Shown here: positions 38,001-49,399 of the stretch, one piece after another
Layout of the letters: the number at the start of each line of letters is the position of its first letter
Numbering within the stretch: the stretch's first letter is position 1
Notes under the pieces: model-generated
The model's input: the letters and a program-made list of their open reading frames with translations, nothing else
Told to the model about the DNA's origin: nothing
Databases searched by the model: none
Assembly: GCA_019096065.1 (NCBI GenBank)
Contig: JAGUCH010000005.1
Coordinates: 2,232,001-2,296,000, forward strand
Origin: Paracyclopina nana
Lineage: Eukaryota > Arthropoda > Copepoda > Cyclopoida > Cyclopettidae
DNA length: 64,000 nt
Reading direction: 5' to 3'
Position numbers and translations under genes: made by a program

Positions 38001-38016
38001 AGAAATTCTGGTGGGG
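38001..38016 (-). repeat. Right terminal inverted repeat of the CACTA-like element
   Basis: AGAAATTCTGGTGGGG, the exact complement of the left end, followed by TA. Confidence 0.85.
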
Positions 38017-41000
38017 TATATACTAATGGTATATGCACTTCTCCCGCTACTAAACTACTAAAAAGCAGTAGACCACGTTCAACATTAGCGAGAAGTTTGT
38101 TAATTTGTGCGAAGCTGCATGCCAATGTTTGCGCACAAGAAAAAACACAACAAGAGCGAAGAGCTCATATGTCCTAGCCCCACAAAAAAGACAAGTGGCT
38201 TTTTTACCATGAATGCTCCCTTTTATTTTTTGGATGCAAAAGCAGTTTTTTGCAGGAATAGATTCTGTTTTTACTTTGTTTCACAACCGCCGGTGAGAAA
38301 GTTGGAGTGAAATTGCACATGCAAATCTGAAATCACGCACATTGCTCCTAAATCGATCAAAAAACAGCTTCTTTATTTGCTGATTGACCTTCCTTCAAAC
38401 TGGCATTATCACTCTCGCTATTTTAGCATATTGCAAAATATTAGGAAGGTGTCAAAAATTCTACGCAACCGCGCTCTTTTGTAGGCTTACTAAAAAAAGA
38501 ATTATTACGGTCATTTGCGGCTGGCGGTGCTGGCAAAATCTCATCAAATAAAAAACTAGTACTTTTTGTTTCCTTTACAGAGAAAAATGATGAATACGAA
38601 GAAGAGGGAAAATTATGGGAGTTATCATCACCGGAAGACAATTTTTCCCACTGGCCAGGATGGCGCTGAATATGCCACGAGTGATGTTGCGAAAAGTGGC
38701 CGCTAGATTTCGCTAGTGCCCCTCTTTGCCTAGTTGTGTGTCACTGTGTGCGTTTTCCCTCTTATTCGGGTGGGAACTTCCTTGACAATGCAAACAAGAC
38801 TTTCAGATAAGCCCTGTTGCTGTAACAAAGCAGTCTCGATTTACATGAAAATAGTGACACAATAGGAAAAGGGTCGTTTGAAACGCGCGAGCCGACTTCC
38901 TGTTCCAGCAGTAGAAATGGCCAAATTAGCGCTGCTACTTTGATTAGCTCAGAGCGCTGGATTTCTTATCAGTTCTGACAACTTATGACCATTAGACACA
39001 AAAGCGAGCGGGTCGTAAATCAATGCGATTGTTTGACGCCCTGGGGCTGCTAAAAATGCGCCATTCTCGGGTATATCTTGGCACTTGATAATTACTGCAG
39101 CTTCTGATACGGTGTTTTTAAATAAAAGTTGCATTCTTCAACAAAAGAATGCACACAAGAAACGTCGTAAATCTTCTGTCGGATGATTCATGACGTTTTA
39201 ATTAATCCTTGTGGTATTTCAGCATCTTGCCTGCAGCCAACGCGCAAATTACGACTGTTTCTTCCACTTTTTGCGCTAGCACACAACTACTTTGAGAACT
39301 CGCCAAAAAATGCTGGCCAAAAAATAAATGGGTTATCTCTGTCTGTTACCTCATGAGATTGTCCACGGAGTTGGACATCTTTTGCGGAAGAAGCGCAAGT
39401 TGGCTTTTTTTCTTGGCCCGAATATATGAGAAGTTTGTTTGGTTTTCACATTTGACAAAATGTACCTACTCGCCAACAGGAAACCAGAAGGCTCAAATCG
39501 CCACTACTAACTACTGCACTACCACCACTGAGCCTACAGCCTACAAAATCTACTCCATGAACTACTAGCAGCTGAGCACGCTGGGGACGCACCCGCACAA
39601 AAATCCACATGTTGTCACGCGCTTCTTTTGGGAAAAGTCTCTTTGCCTTGAGGCTGACTCATGCCGCGATTCGCACATGCGAATCCTCGATTGCCTTTTT
39701 ATGGCTGAAATAGGCCCACAGCTGCTAAATTGAAGCTTCAAATTAGGCGGAAAAATCCGGCTCGAAATTTAAAAGTGGAAAAACTTTTTTACATAGCTTT
39801 TCAGGGACCTCATTTTTAAAAACTTTTCAGGTTAATATACTGAAATTTTCAATGGTATGTAGTAGGTTCAATAAGTTCATTTTCGGTGAGAGTCTCACTT
39901 TTTCGAGGAGAACCCCACCGTGTCGGCTGTACATTGTTGATGGTCTCTCAAGCGCTCTCGAAATTACACATGTGAACTCGCGCGCGGCTACAAAAGAAAC
40001 TCGCAAACTGATAATAAAAACTATTCATGGTTCGGTAATTACGCGCATTGCATTGCATCGTCACTACTCCACCCTCTAGTGCGATTTTGTCCTCGGAATA
40101 TTCATGAAGAACTGCTCGTTTAGATGCGCCTAAATCATGAAATCCAGGCGCAATTTCTCGACGTTCATTATTCCAGGTAAAATCATTTGGGTGGGATCGA
40201 ACGCGAGCAGGAAAAACGTAGCGGTAAATACGATCATCGCCAATGCAATGGCCAGCATAGCATGGCAACTTTAGCAGCGCAAAAGTTTGCGTCCATCGGC
40301 ATAAAGCCCTAATTAAAAAGCATGATAACGCCGCGCACGAAGCAATTTTACGGTATCATGGATTAATTGCTCGATCGTGGAAAGTAATTATTTAAAGCGT
40401 TGTGCTGAGATAGAAAGCATCGATTATTGATAATTTTTCGGACACGCCCTTAACTGAAAGTGTCAAGATTCGGATTAGAAAAAATACCTTATATGTCTTT
40501 TAATTGAGGAATAGTGCGCCTGACGTGCCGGTGCGGCAGGGGCGCGAGTGCGCGATTCTGCTGCAAGCCAACTCGCGCGGACGTCAGCTGACTGCTTAGC
40601 CCAGTCACAGCAAAAGCTCAAACCATCTTTCAGTCCATCATGGCGTTGTGTTACGTCCCTCATACGATGTGGCACATTGTGTGTGAGCCTCTTGTTTGTC
40701 AATCATGACGCAATTCAGCTGCATTCTCTAATAGGCTCTGGGCCTGAGAGCTAACAATACTTTAGGAGGCGCAGGGGGCCCGTCAAGAAAACAGCTTGTA
40801 AGGAAATAAAATTCTTCATTCAAGAAGCCGTGAAAGCATGGCTTTCACAAAATGCGAACGGGCATTCCTTCCACTTTAATTGAGTTGAATCGCCGCACTT
40901 GAGGAAAAAAGCCTTGGAAATTCTTTTCGTTTTGCAATTTCAATTTCAAGCTACATAACCATTGCTGCACAAAAAGAAAATAGCATGTTGCCCATAAATA

Positions 41001-41116
41001 TTCATAGATGCTTAAAGCCTAGTGCAGACCTGGATTAGTTGCTCATAATGCCAGTACATTAGCCTCTCGTGGATCTGGCTTTTTTTATATACATATATTG
41101 TGGCACCAAGGGAAAG

Positions 41117-41143
41117 TCGACTGTGGATTGCTTCCACAGTCGA
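41117..41143. repeat. Perfect 11-bp-stem hairpin
   Basis: TCGACTGTGGA, a 5-nt loop TTGCT, then TCCACAGTCGA. It is isolated with no associated gene. Confidence 0.6.
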
Positions 41144-41954
41144 GAAATGCTGCCAAAACTTTCTCGAAAGGTCGGCTAGCCGGCTCCGCTTAGATCAGTT
41201 CACAAGGGGTTAGAGGTAAACCAATTTAAAAGGTTTTAGCAGGCCACCAATTTGAACAAAAAAAAAATTGGGAAACTGATAACGTAGGGCTTTCAACATC
41301 AAGGCTTCTGCTAAAAATGCCATGTAGTGTATTAGAAGGCTTAATTTTACATTCAATCAACCGCGCGTGAGAGATTTTGCATGCTGCTTCGCTCCTTTAT
41401 GTCCCTTTTATTTGTCAGCGTCCTTGCAAAGTTCCAATAAAAATGGCGATATTACCCGGGGCCAAAACCTCCTGGCCACAAAATATATACGTATACGAAA
41501 AGTTGATATCAAACAGGTCAAAGAGAGATTGGAAAGAGGGGCATTTGATTGCATCAAAGCATTTTTTCGATGCAATTTTCCCCTGTGGAAACCAATATCA
41601 TGTCCTAGCTAGGCCACAAACAGCCTTTGCTTCCTGGCAAAAAAGCCAGCCTTAAATTGTTTTGATTTTGACCAAAAACAACACAAGAATCCAGATTTCC
41701 CCTTTTGTCAGTTCATGTAAAAAAGGCTGATAAAAAATTGAGGCAGAGTGGCCACAAAGGCTGTAAAGCAAAATTCAGAGTCTATTACAGGAGTGCTTAA
41801 CTATAAAAAACAGGGCACAGCAGAACCTTTGGCCCATATTGCACTAAGATATGCTGGTACTTGTAAAATAAAGCCATATCTAATTTGCAAAGGTCTTTCT
41901 AGAATTCCCTGACCTTGAGGCCAATTTCATCAACTTTGCACATCTGAGGTCATG

Positions 41955-41980
41955 AAAACGAGCCTCTAGAGGCTCGTTTT
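41955..41980. repeat. Perfect 26-bp palindrome
   Basis: The sequence from AAAACGAGCCTCT to its mirror AGAGGCTCGTTTT has no spacer and no mismatch, and is followed by an AT-rich run. It is a symmetric protein-binding site candidate or a relic of a hairpin element. Confidence 0.65.
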
Positions 41981-44900
41981 ATTAATTTTTCGTCCTGTTT
42001 TGAAGAACGCCCAGCTCGAACCTCAAAGCTAGCGACAAAAATAGCCCAAGCTTTTTGCCTTTTCTCGTCAGATTTTTGCAAAATGTTGGCAAAGTCTTGG
42101 AGCTTTATTTAAGCTTCATTATGCATTCGGCCAGCAATTTACCTGATTGACAGCTCGGGCAAATTCATACAAAAATGTGCAAATTGTTGAATGAGGACTT
42201 TTTTGCTTTATTTAGTATTATATTAGAATTTCCTTGAGTTATAGTATGAGATATCTTTTACCTGCACTTATCAACCGCATTACACTTTGAGCCCTTTTAG
42301 TAAATTAGCGCTTTTTTGGCCAATCAGAGCGAAGGGAAAAAATTTGGATGACTTCAGCGCTACCAGATATTAACATTTCTAGTATACATTTTGGCCTGGC
42401 GTATTTTTGCGTTCAATCCAAAAGCCATTTTCTAATGTAAATAGAATGTAAAAACTAAAATCTAGAATACTAGATAATATTATACGTTTTATCTTTGGAA
42501 GTAGCACCTCGTCTTCATTACCCAGCTTAGAGTGACAAAAGTAAGTCCCATGGGAAAAGTCCTCTATCGTTTCCAATCACACAGAGGGAAAACTGACTTG
42601 AAAACCCACCAATGTTGGCGCTCCCAAATGGTCAATTAAGCGCATTAATGCAATCAAACACATCCAATGCGTTGTTCACAAAGTGGCCTCCTTTTTTGAG
42701 ATTGAAACATTTTACGCTCTGCTGAGCAAATAGGCTGACCCTCCGAGTTAATGCAGTAGTATAGTAATGTGCTACCTCAGCAAAAATAATGTCACATGTG
42801 CCTACCTTTTTTTCTCGAAGTTGTCTTCTTCATTGGGATTATTTCCAGCTGTAGTCAATGTTTTCTTTGTATTTTTGCCAAAAATCACCCTTTTTGGCGG
42901 CGGCGTGCACTTTTCGATTTGGGATTTGTGTCACGCAAGGTAAAAGGAGAACTGACTGGCATAAAGCGCTTTTTTCTGCCTTGTTTCAAAGTGTGTTCAC
43001 CCACCGCGGTAATCTGGCTGAATTTGCAAACTTTTGGGGGATAAAAATAATTTATGACGCGCTCTCATAGGCTACGATGGTATTCAAAATACAGTAGTGT
43101 CTTTAAACGCAGATTCGCTAAAGTTTGCGTAATGCTCACACTTTCCTTACATCACACATCTTGTGTTATGAAATGCTAAATTATGCACAAACACTGAATA
43201 ATTCAAGTAAATCTGATTTTGCCTGCGTAAATTACACGCGCGTGCGTTGATGTGTCAAAAGTAATGGTACTCCTGGTACTTATTCACTGATCATTAATTA
43301 TTACAGCCTAATTCACATATGCCACTGCGTTATTACGTAGCACAAATACAAAAAAAACATACCCATAAATCTACGAGTGAAAAGCTCTCAAAGGCTATGT
43401 ATAATTACTGTCAGCTTAGCCAAATGTATCCAAACAGCTGACGTACTACGTTAGTAGTGACGTGAGTTGAAACCTTTTTTGTCATGCCATTCCACCATTT
43501 AACCCGCTTTTGCTCAAGTTCTGGCCTCTGTATTCATGATACAAACTATATGCTAGGAAGCGAAAGCTTGCGTTTTGCTCTACTTCTTCCATAACTCGCA
43601 CCTGGTGCCAATTTTTTTTGCCCATATTATCTGAGAACGATGAAGTCTGCATTAAAAATGCAAATATCATCATGTGCAATGAAAATGAGAACATTACGTG
43701 GCATAAGCAGGTCAATATTAGCAACTCGACTGTATCGCTGTATCCATGAGTTACAAGATTGTCTAAGATGCGTTCTATTTCTGTAGCGTGAACACACTTT
43801 GCATGAATGTACCAGAATACTGTTGAATGCTCACGTGGCCTAGACCCAAAGTGAATAAAGTGCCACTCTATATGCAATCAAGTCAGCTGGACTAGCAAGA
43901 TTAATGATGGCTTTCCACTATGTAGTACAAGTAGCTAGCCCTTCTGATCAGTGCTACGCATGTACTTCAGCCAGGAAAGCAGTGGCAAATATTCACCTAG
44001 TGTAATCTATCCAACTTTTCCCCATTGGTTTCACATCATTTCTTCTTGGCGAGTTGCTATAGCTTGCAAAAGATCTGCAGTGTTTCGTCTTCTAGCAGTT
44101 CTATAGCAGCTGATTGATGCGCATCCTACCTGAAAAAAGACAAAAGTGAAAGCAGAAGAAGAAGATGCTTTTTTCGCACATAAACCAGAAAATTGCTGCT
44201 ATCCATCTCACGGCTGTATCGGATACAGCTAAGCTCTCTTTTTAATCTATCTATTGATTTTGGCATAGAGTAGCTGAAGTGCTACAACACAATTGTGCCA
44301 CTGATTGATAGATTGTATGTGGTCTTGGATGCGTCAGAAATCTGACATATTTCAGATTTTTGCTCGCGCGCGCACGCGCTCGAGAACGCTCGATCATCTT
44401 CCCTTAGGGTAAGACTGATACAGCTATATCTTTTTACTTAAATACACCTACTCTCATTATTAGACAGGTCTCGTAATGAAAATTGATTGCCTCAATGATG
44501 CGACGTAAAGCCACATTTTACACTTTGAGTCTTTTGACGCGTGCTGGCTTCCGTTTCCCTTAGGATACATTTGTATGTACTACTAGCATCAGTTGCAGGA
44601 TCTGGAGCAATAAATTTCCATGAAAATACAGATGTGCAGCTTTTGCTATTATAGCTACACTCCTGTTTTTCTCGTAGACTATGCCTTTTTTGAAGACATT
44701 AAAAACATTGCATGCATCAATCTCTTCAGCTGTCGTTTAGCAAATACACATCCTTATTGCTACTTTTTCCATAACATAGTAGTACATGCATTGGCAATAT
44801 GTTTTCTCTAGCTACACTTCTCCTAACAGAAATAACAAAAAACTCTTCTTGTACCAGACTGAGCCTTTAGGGAAACCGAAAAAGCAACTGCCAATAAATG

Positions 44901-46293
44901 TTCATCTATACATGAAAACACCATATAATCACGTCACAATTGTGGAGCTGCTACTCTAACTTTTATTGCCGTGATGGATGAGTGATCAACAGCCCAAGTA
45001 CTATAATGGAGCAGCCCTTTTTTGCTACCAGAGCGAACGAGGCAAGGAAACAACGTTGTTGCCTTGAAGAAAGCTGCTTTGGAGTATTAAATTCTCTTTA
45101 TAGATAAAAGGATGCTTCGTCTACTGCTACTACAACTGTAGTAGTAGTATATGCCTGGCAATAAGGAGGGTCTTATTTTCTTGCTCTCTCTCCACTAATG
45201 CCCCTTTTTTCTCTTCAGCGAAAAAGTCTCACAAAAGCCTAATTGGAAGAAAATAACGATAAGACTCGTAGCTCTACATTTCCTGGTATTTGGAATTTAA
45301 ATGGATTTCCAAGAATATCAATTGATGCTGTAGAAAACTATGTTGCTGTATTTTCAAATGATTGGCTGTAATTGAATTTTTGTGCTGCTATACTATGTAC
45401 GTGATAATATTATCATCAGCAGACCAAAATTGAATTTTTACAGATGCACAGCTCTCTACTGTATCTTGCGCCTTACGTACTGCATATCTGTGGAAAATGT
45501 GTGACTAATGACTTGATCACTGTGGGTCGCTGACTGATCTGGCGGAAACGCAATCAAAACGATCCTGACTTGAGGCCTGGATTATTATACATTTGATCTA
45601 AGATAACTTTGCTGAATACGAAACGCGTCTTTCGCTTAGGAAAGCTCCTTCGCTGTTTGCTGTATTATTGGTGTATTAGCAACCAATCCCGAGGGGGGAA
45701 ACGGAAGTGTCTCCAAAATTACCCAAGTAATCAACCTAAAAGGAACTAAAAAGGAAATCACTATTTTTGTCTGCAGTTGTTTGCTCGTATGTTTGGAATA
45801 ATGTGTTCCATAATTAATAAACCACGCAAAAAAAGTTTGGATAATCTTCCTTCGCCAAAGTTTGGACCAGAACCTTGTAGCAGATGTAGCTAAATAAGTG
45901 AATGTACCAATTTGTCTTGATTTGTAAGCTCCTTCTGTTGATGTTGATTCAGCCGGAAAACGTCCAATATTTTGCCTGCTTTTTGCTATATTGGAACATC
46001 AAGGATATAACTTAGAATAAGACTCATAATAGTTTTGACATGTTTAGTTGCTGAGACCTTCAGTTTAGATTGTGGTGCGGGGGGTCGTTTTGGCGCTTTC
46101 GGTAAGAAAATGGTGCGTTTTAGGGAGATCTCACTGGCGCAGGAAAACCAATACAAAAATGAAAACAAGGCACGTCCAGCTATGGACAAATATTATCTTA
46201 CTTTGTTTGACTTACTAATCAAGGTATTTTACCATATCTTACCCCAACCAGACAAACGGACTGTATTTTCTCGGTAGTTTATCCATTTCAAAA

Positions 46294-46500
46294 AAGGGCC
46301 TGGCAAATGTGACGCCAGGATTTGACACAAATGAGGCATTGCTTTTTTTGACTATAGGCCTACCCGATTTTTTTTGCTCAGCTCTTCAGGGGCCTATGGG
46401 GTCGCCAAAACACAAAAGATTTTTTCTCTACGTGCCCGGGAAGTCCCTCAAATCGACGATTTTTATCCGCCTTGCCATCCGCCATTTCGCGAATTTTTTT
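46294..46500 (+). repeat. Left long inverted repeat of the 3.1-kb element
   Basis: It starts AAGGGCCTGGCAAATGTGAC and matches the complement of the right end almost base for base as far as the GCTCAGCTCTTCAGGGGCC segment, then with scattered changes. Confidence 0.8.
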
Positions 46501-46664
46501 TAACCCGGAGTTTTAATTTTTCCGTTAAATTGCCGCGCGTTAATTTCGTTGCGCTCCCCGTTGTGACGTCATCGTCATTCACAGTTCGTGAAAAACAGCT
46601 GATTTTCTGCCCAACAGAAAAAATAAAAATAAAAAAAGGCAGATGAAACAACTCTCAACATTCT

Positions 46665-47265
46665 TAGTGAAAAAGCCTCGAATTCGGCCGTCAAAGCAGC
46701 CTCAACATTCACAGTCAAAAAGCCTCGGATTCGGCTATCAAAAGGCCTCGGATTCGGCTATCAAAAGGCCTCGGATTCGGCTATCAAAAGGCCTCGGATT
46801 CGGCTATCAAAAGGCCTCGGATTCGGCCGTCAAAGCAGCCACAACATTCACAGTCAAAAAGCCTCGGATTCGGCCGTCAAAAAGCCCCGGATTCGGCCGT
46901 CAAAAAGCCTCGGATTCGGCCGTCAAAAAAGTCTCGGATTCGGCCGTCAAAGCAGCCTCAACATTCACAGTCAAAAAGCCTCGGATTCGGCCGTCAAAAA
47001 GCCTTGGATTGGGCCGTCAAAGTAGCCTCAACATTCAGTCAAAAAGCCTCGGATTCGGCAGTCAAAAAGCCTCGGATTCGGCCATCAAGTAGCCTCAAAA
47101 TTCACAGTCAAAAAGCCTCGGGTTCTGCCGTCAACGCAGCCTTGGATTCGGCCGTCAAAGCAGCCTCAAAATTCACAGTCAAAAAGCCTCGGATTTTGCC
47201 GTCAAAAAGCCTTGGATTCTGCCATCAAATAGCCTCAACGTTCACAGTCAAAAAGCTTTGGATTT
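46665..47265 (+). repeat. Tandem array of ~23-bp units, left arm
   Basis: The dominant unit is AAAAAGCCTCGGATTCGGCC followed by GTC. It is interspersed with a second unit, AAAGCAGCCTCAACATTCAC followed by AGTC. About 25 copies are present with small changes. The array is open in one frame (KKPRIRPS-like) only because the unit lacks stops; I do not call it coding. Confidence 0.85.
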
Positions 47266-47438
47266 TGCCCGGAAATGTGGGGAATTGGGGGCTCTGAAAG
47301 TCAATTTCAGCTTAGAGTCCTTGGAAAATTGACTCTTGTTAATACACTGACTGGACTCATTGAGAGAACTGTGTGCAATTTTGCTGAAAGCTGCTTTGCA
47401 TGTTTTCCCTGATGGCCAGGGAGATGCTGAATGCTTGA

Positions 47439-47894
47439 GACACAACTCAACCAGATGAGCTTGACCTTGTCAATGTCCCTTCAGAGTCATCCCACTTGGT
47501 CCTAGATGATGAGCCATCCATAGCAGATGTATCTGAAGAAGAGGAACCAGAAGAAGCTATGGATGTTGATGAGGAGCCCTTGGACAGCTTCAATTATCAG
47601 GCTCAAAGTGAGTAGCCTTTTTAATTGTCACTCTCTTAGGATGGAATTTGACTGTATTTTTATATTACAGTTCATGCAATTGGCATTGGTGGAATACTTG
47701 CAATACCAACAATGGGGGAGTCTGCTAGATACCAGCTGGTGTCAGCTATTGAGCACAAAGGCTCTTTGGATTCAGGGCACTACACTGCTCATGTCCTTGA
47801 TGACAGCTCATTTTTTAAGGTGGATTGAGGCAATCCCATAAAGATGTCTACTGGAGTTTCAAAATGCCAAGTGTTTTTGTATAAAAAACTGTGA
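47439..47894 (+). pseudogene. Broken ubiquitin-specific protease C-terminal fragment
   Basis: Two exon pieces join across a 63-bp intron (CTCAAA|GTGAGT at 47,607; TATATTACAG at 47,670). The first is an acidic linker (SEEEEPEEAMDVDEE). The second carries the USP box around the catalytic histidine: YQLVSAIEHKGSLDSGHYTAHV, with H-x-G and GHYTA. A TGA at 47,826-47,828 falls inside the normally conserved motif after FFKVD. The same frame then continues with family-like C-terminal sequence (VSKCQVFLYKK) to a second stop at 47,892. Upstream traces in another frame (HVFPDGQGDAE) suggest a frameshift. The cysteine box is absent, so this cannot be an active enzyme. An AATAAA at about 47,974 may be the captured gene's poly(A) signal. 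Confidence 0.75.
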
Positions 47895-48124
47895 TAAACA
47901 CAATATATTTAATAGCAACATTTAAGATGATTAAATATTGTAGTTGAGCAACTTTTATTTATCAAGTCCATTAGAATAAAGGTATCCTTAAGCTGCACAC
48001 TAGAGTGGCTTTCTATCTTTGACTACGCTTTCCAAAGTTCTTCTATTTAGTCATATTTGGAGTCTTATAAAGAAACTGCCTTTTGGTTATAAAGACACTG
48101 CCAGCTCCGTGCGTCTAGGCCTGC

Positions 48125-48695
48125 TCCATCATCGCAAAGCCGAATCCGAGGCTTTTTGACTATGAATATTGAGGCTGCTTTGACGGCTATATCCGAGGCT
48201 TTTTGACGGCCGAATCCGAGGCTTTCAGACAGTGAATGTTGAGGCTTCTTTGACGGCCGTATCCAAGGCTTTTTGACATCCAAATCTGAGGCTTTTTGAC
48301 TGTGAATGTTGAGGCTGCTTGATGGCCGAATCCGAGGCTTTTTGATGGCCGAATCTGAGGCTTTTTGACTGAATGTTGAGGCTACTTTGACGGCCCAATC
48401 CAAGGCTTTTTGACGGCCGAATCCGAGGCTTTTTGACTATGAATGTTGAGGCTGCTTTGACAGCCGGTTCCAAGGCTTTTTAACGGCCGAATCCGAGGCT
48501 TTTTGACTATGAATGTTGAGGCTGCTTTGACAGCCGGTTCCAAGGCTTTTTAACGGCCGAATCTGAGGCTTTTTGACTATGAATGTTGAGGCTGCTTTTA
48601 CGGCCGAATCTGAGGCTTTTTGACGTCCGAATCTGAGTCTTTTCTGTGAATGTTGAGGCTGCTTTGACGGCCGAATCTTAGGCTTTTTCACTATG
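48125..48695 (-). repeat. Tandem array of ~23-bp units, right arm (inverted)
   Basis: The same two units as the left arm occur in opposite orientation (GACGGCCGAATCCGAGGCTT followed by TTT). Two adjacent ~75-bp blocks (48,423-48,499 and 48,500-48,575) are almost identical, a recent local duplication. Confidence 0.85.
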
Positions 48696-49169
48696 AAGGC
48701 GCAGGTGTGGCCCATGAAATATCCTTGGCCTCCACAATGTTGGCTGATGTCAGAGGAAGCTGTCCATGGGTTGGCAGTCACGCCCCGGCCACGCCCTCCA
48801 TTTCGGCCTCCTTTTAACCGGATTTCTGCACGTTTCCTCATCAAATGATTGGCTCCTTTCTCCAGCAGTTTGGCCCAGTTTTTCGTCAAAATCGGCTTTT
48901 TATATTGCTGTAATGATGGCTAGAAAGTCAAGGGAATTTTGGCCCAGTTACCCCTTCAATGTCGGCTCTTTTTTTCCAGTAATTGTCACCAAAAAGTCTT
49001 GGGCATTTTAGCCTCAAGCCTCGAGCCTCAAATTCTGCACACATTGCAGCTGTAGCAGTTGTTTTCTTTTCGCAGCTTACAAACAAAGTGACGTCACGCT
49101 GTGCGAGTCTGCGAGATGCGACTGTTAAGTAATTAACGCGCGACAATTTGACGGAAGAAATATTAAATC

Positions 49170-49390
49170 CGAATTTAAAAAATTGCGAAATGGCAGATGG
49201 CAAGGTGGATAAAAATCGTCGATTTGAGGCACTTCCCGGCCACGCAGAGAAAAAATCTTTGGTGTTTTGGCAACCCCATGGGGCCCCTGAAGAGCTGAGC
49301 AAAAAAAATCGGGTAGGCCTATAGTCAAAAAAAGCAATGCCTCATTTGTGTCAAATCCTGGCGTCACATTTGCCAGGCCCTTTTTTACGA
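49170..49390 (-). repeat. Right long inverted repeat of the 3.1-kb element
   Basis: It is the mirror copy of 46,294-46,500 and ends ...GCCAGGCCCTTTTTTACGA. Confidence 0.78.
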
Positions 49391-49399
49391 ATTTCAAAA

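Larger units (their letters stand above)
29698..38016. mobile_element. CACTA/EnSpm-like DNA transposon, apparently complete (8.3 kb)
   Basis: The ends are perfect 16-bp inverted repeats, CCCCACCAGAATTTCT at 29,698-29,713 and its complement at 38,001-38,016, bordered by TA on both sides. Inside are two divergently transcribed genes around a 0.5-kb shared upstream region: a tnp2-like transposase (-) and an accessory protein (+). Subterminal regions (about 29,730-30,000 and 37,700-37,990) are AT-rich and full of AGAATATT-like words, typical of transposase-binding subterminal repeats. Both genes read through without stops after splicing, so the copy looks young. Boundaries rest on the inverted repeats. 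A TATA duplication with 6 extra left-hand bases is an alternative reading. Confidence 0.85.
38019..46284. other. Long non-coding stretch
   Basis: Over 8 kb show no recognisable exon on either strand. The longest open frame (43,482-43,877, minus, 131 codons) begins with a non-ATG codon and resembles no family. Two perfect hairpins are listed separately. It could be intergenic space or a large intron. Confidence 0.5.
46294..49390. mobile_element. 3.1-kb foldback/MULE-like element with long inverted repeats
   Basis: Long terminal inverted repeats (about 46,294-46,500 and 49,170-49,390) are nearly identical for the outer 100 bp and weaken inward. A candidate 9-bp target duplication, ATTTCAAAA, flanks them (46,285-46,293 and 49,391-49,399), although the right end then has about 8 extra bases. 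Inside are two opposed arrays of a ~23-bp repeat and, between them, a broken ubiquitin-protease fragment. No transposase is seen, so this copy is non-autonomous. Long inverted repeats, a ~9-bp duplication and captured host sequence resemble MULE/foldback elements, but the superfamily is inference. Confidence 0.7.

Noticed and set aside
43482..43877. 131-codon minus-strand frame in the gene-poor stretch
   Set aside because: It starts at a non-ATG codon, lacks family features and has no flanking splice or promoter signals.
46643..47092. Long repetitive reading frame (KKPRIRPS repeats) over the left satellite arm
   Set aside because: The frame stays open only because the repeated unit lacks stops; the mirror array gives the same peptide on the other strand.
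46665..48695. Possible CRISPR-like array because of regular short repeats
   Set aside because: There are no unique spacers of constant length, the units abut or alternate, and the source is an animal genome.
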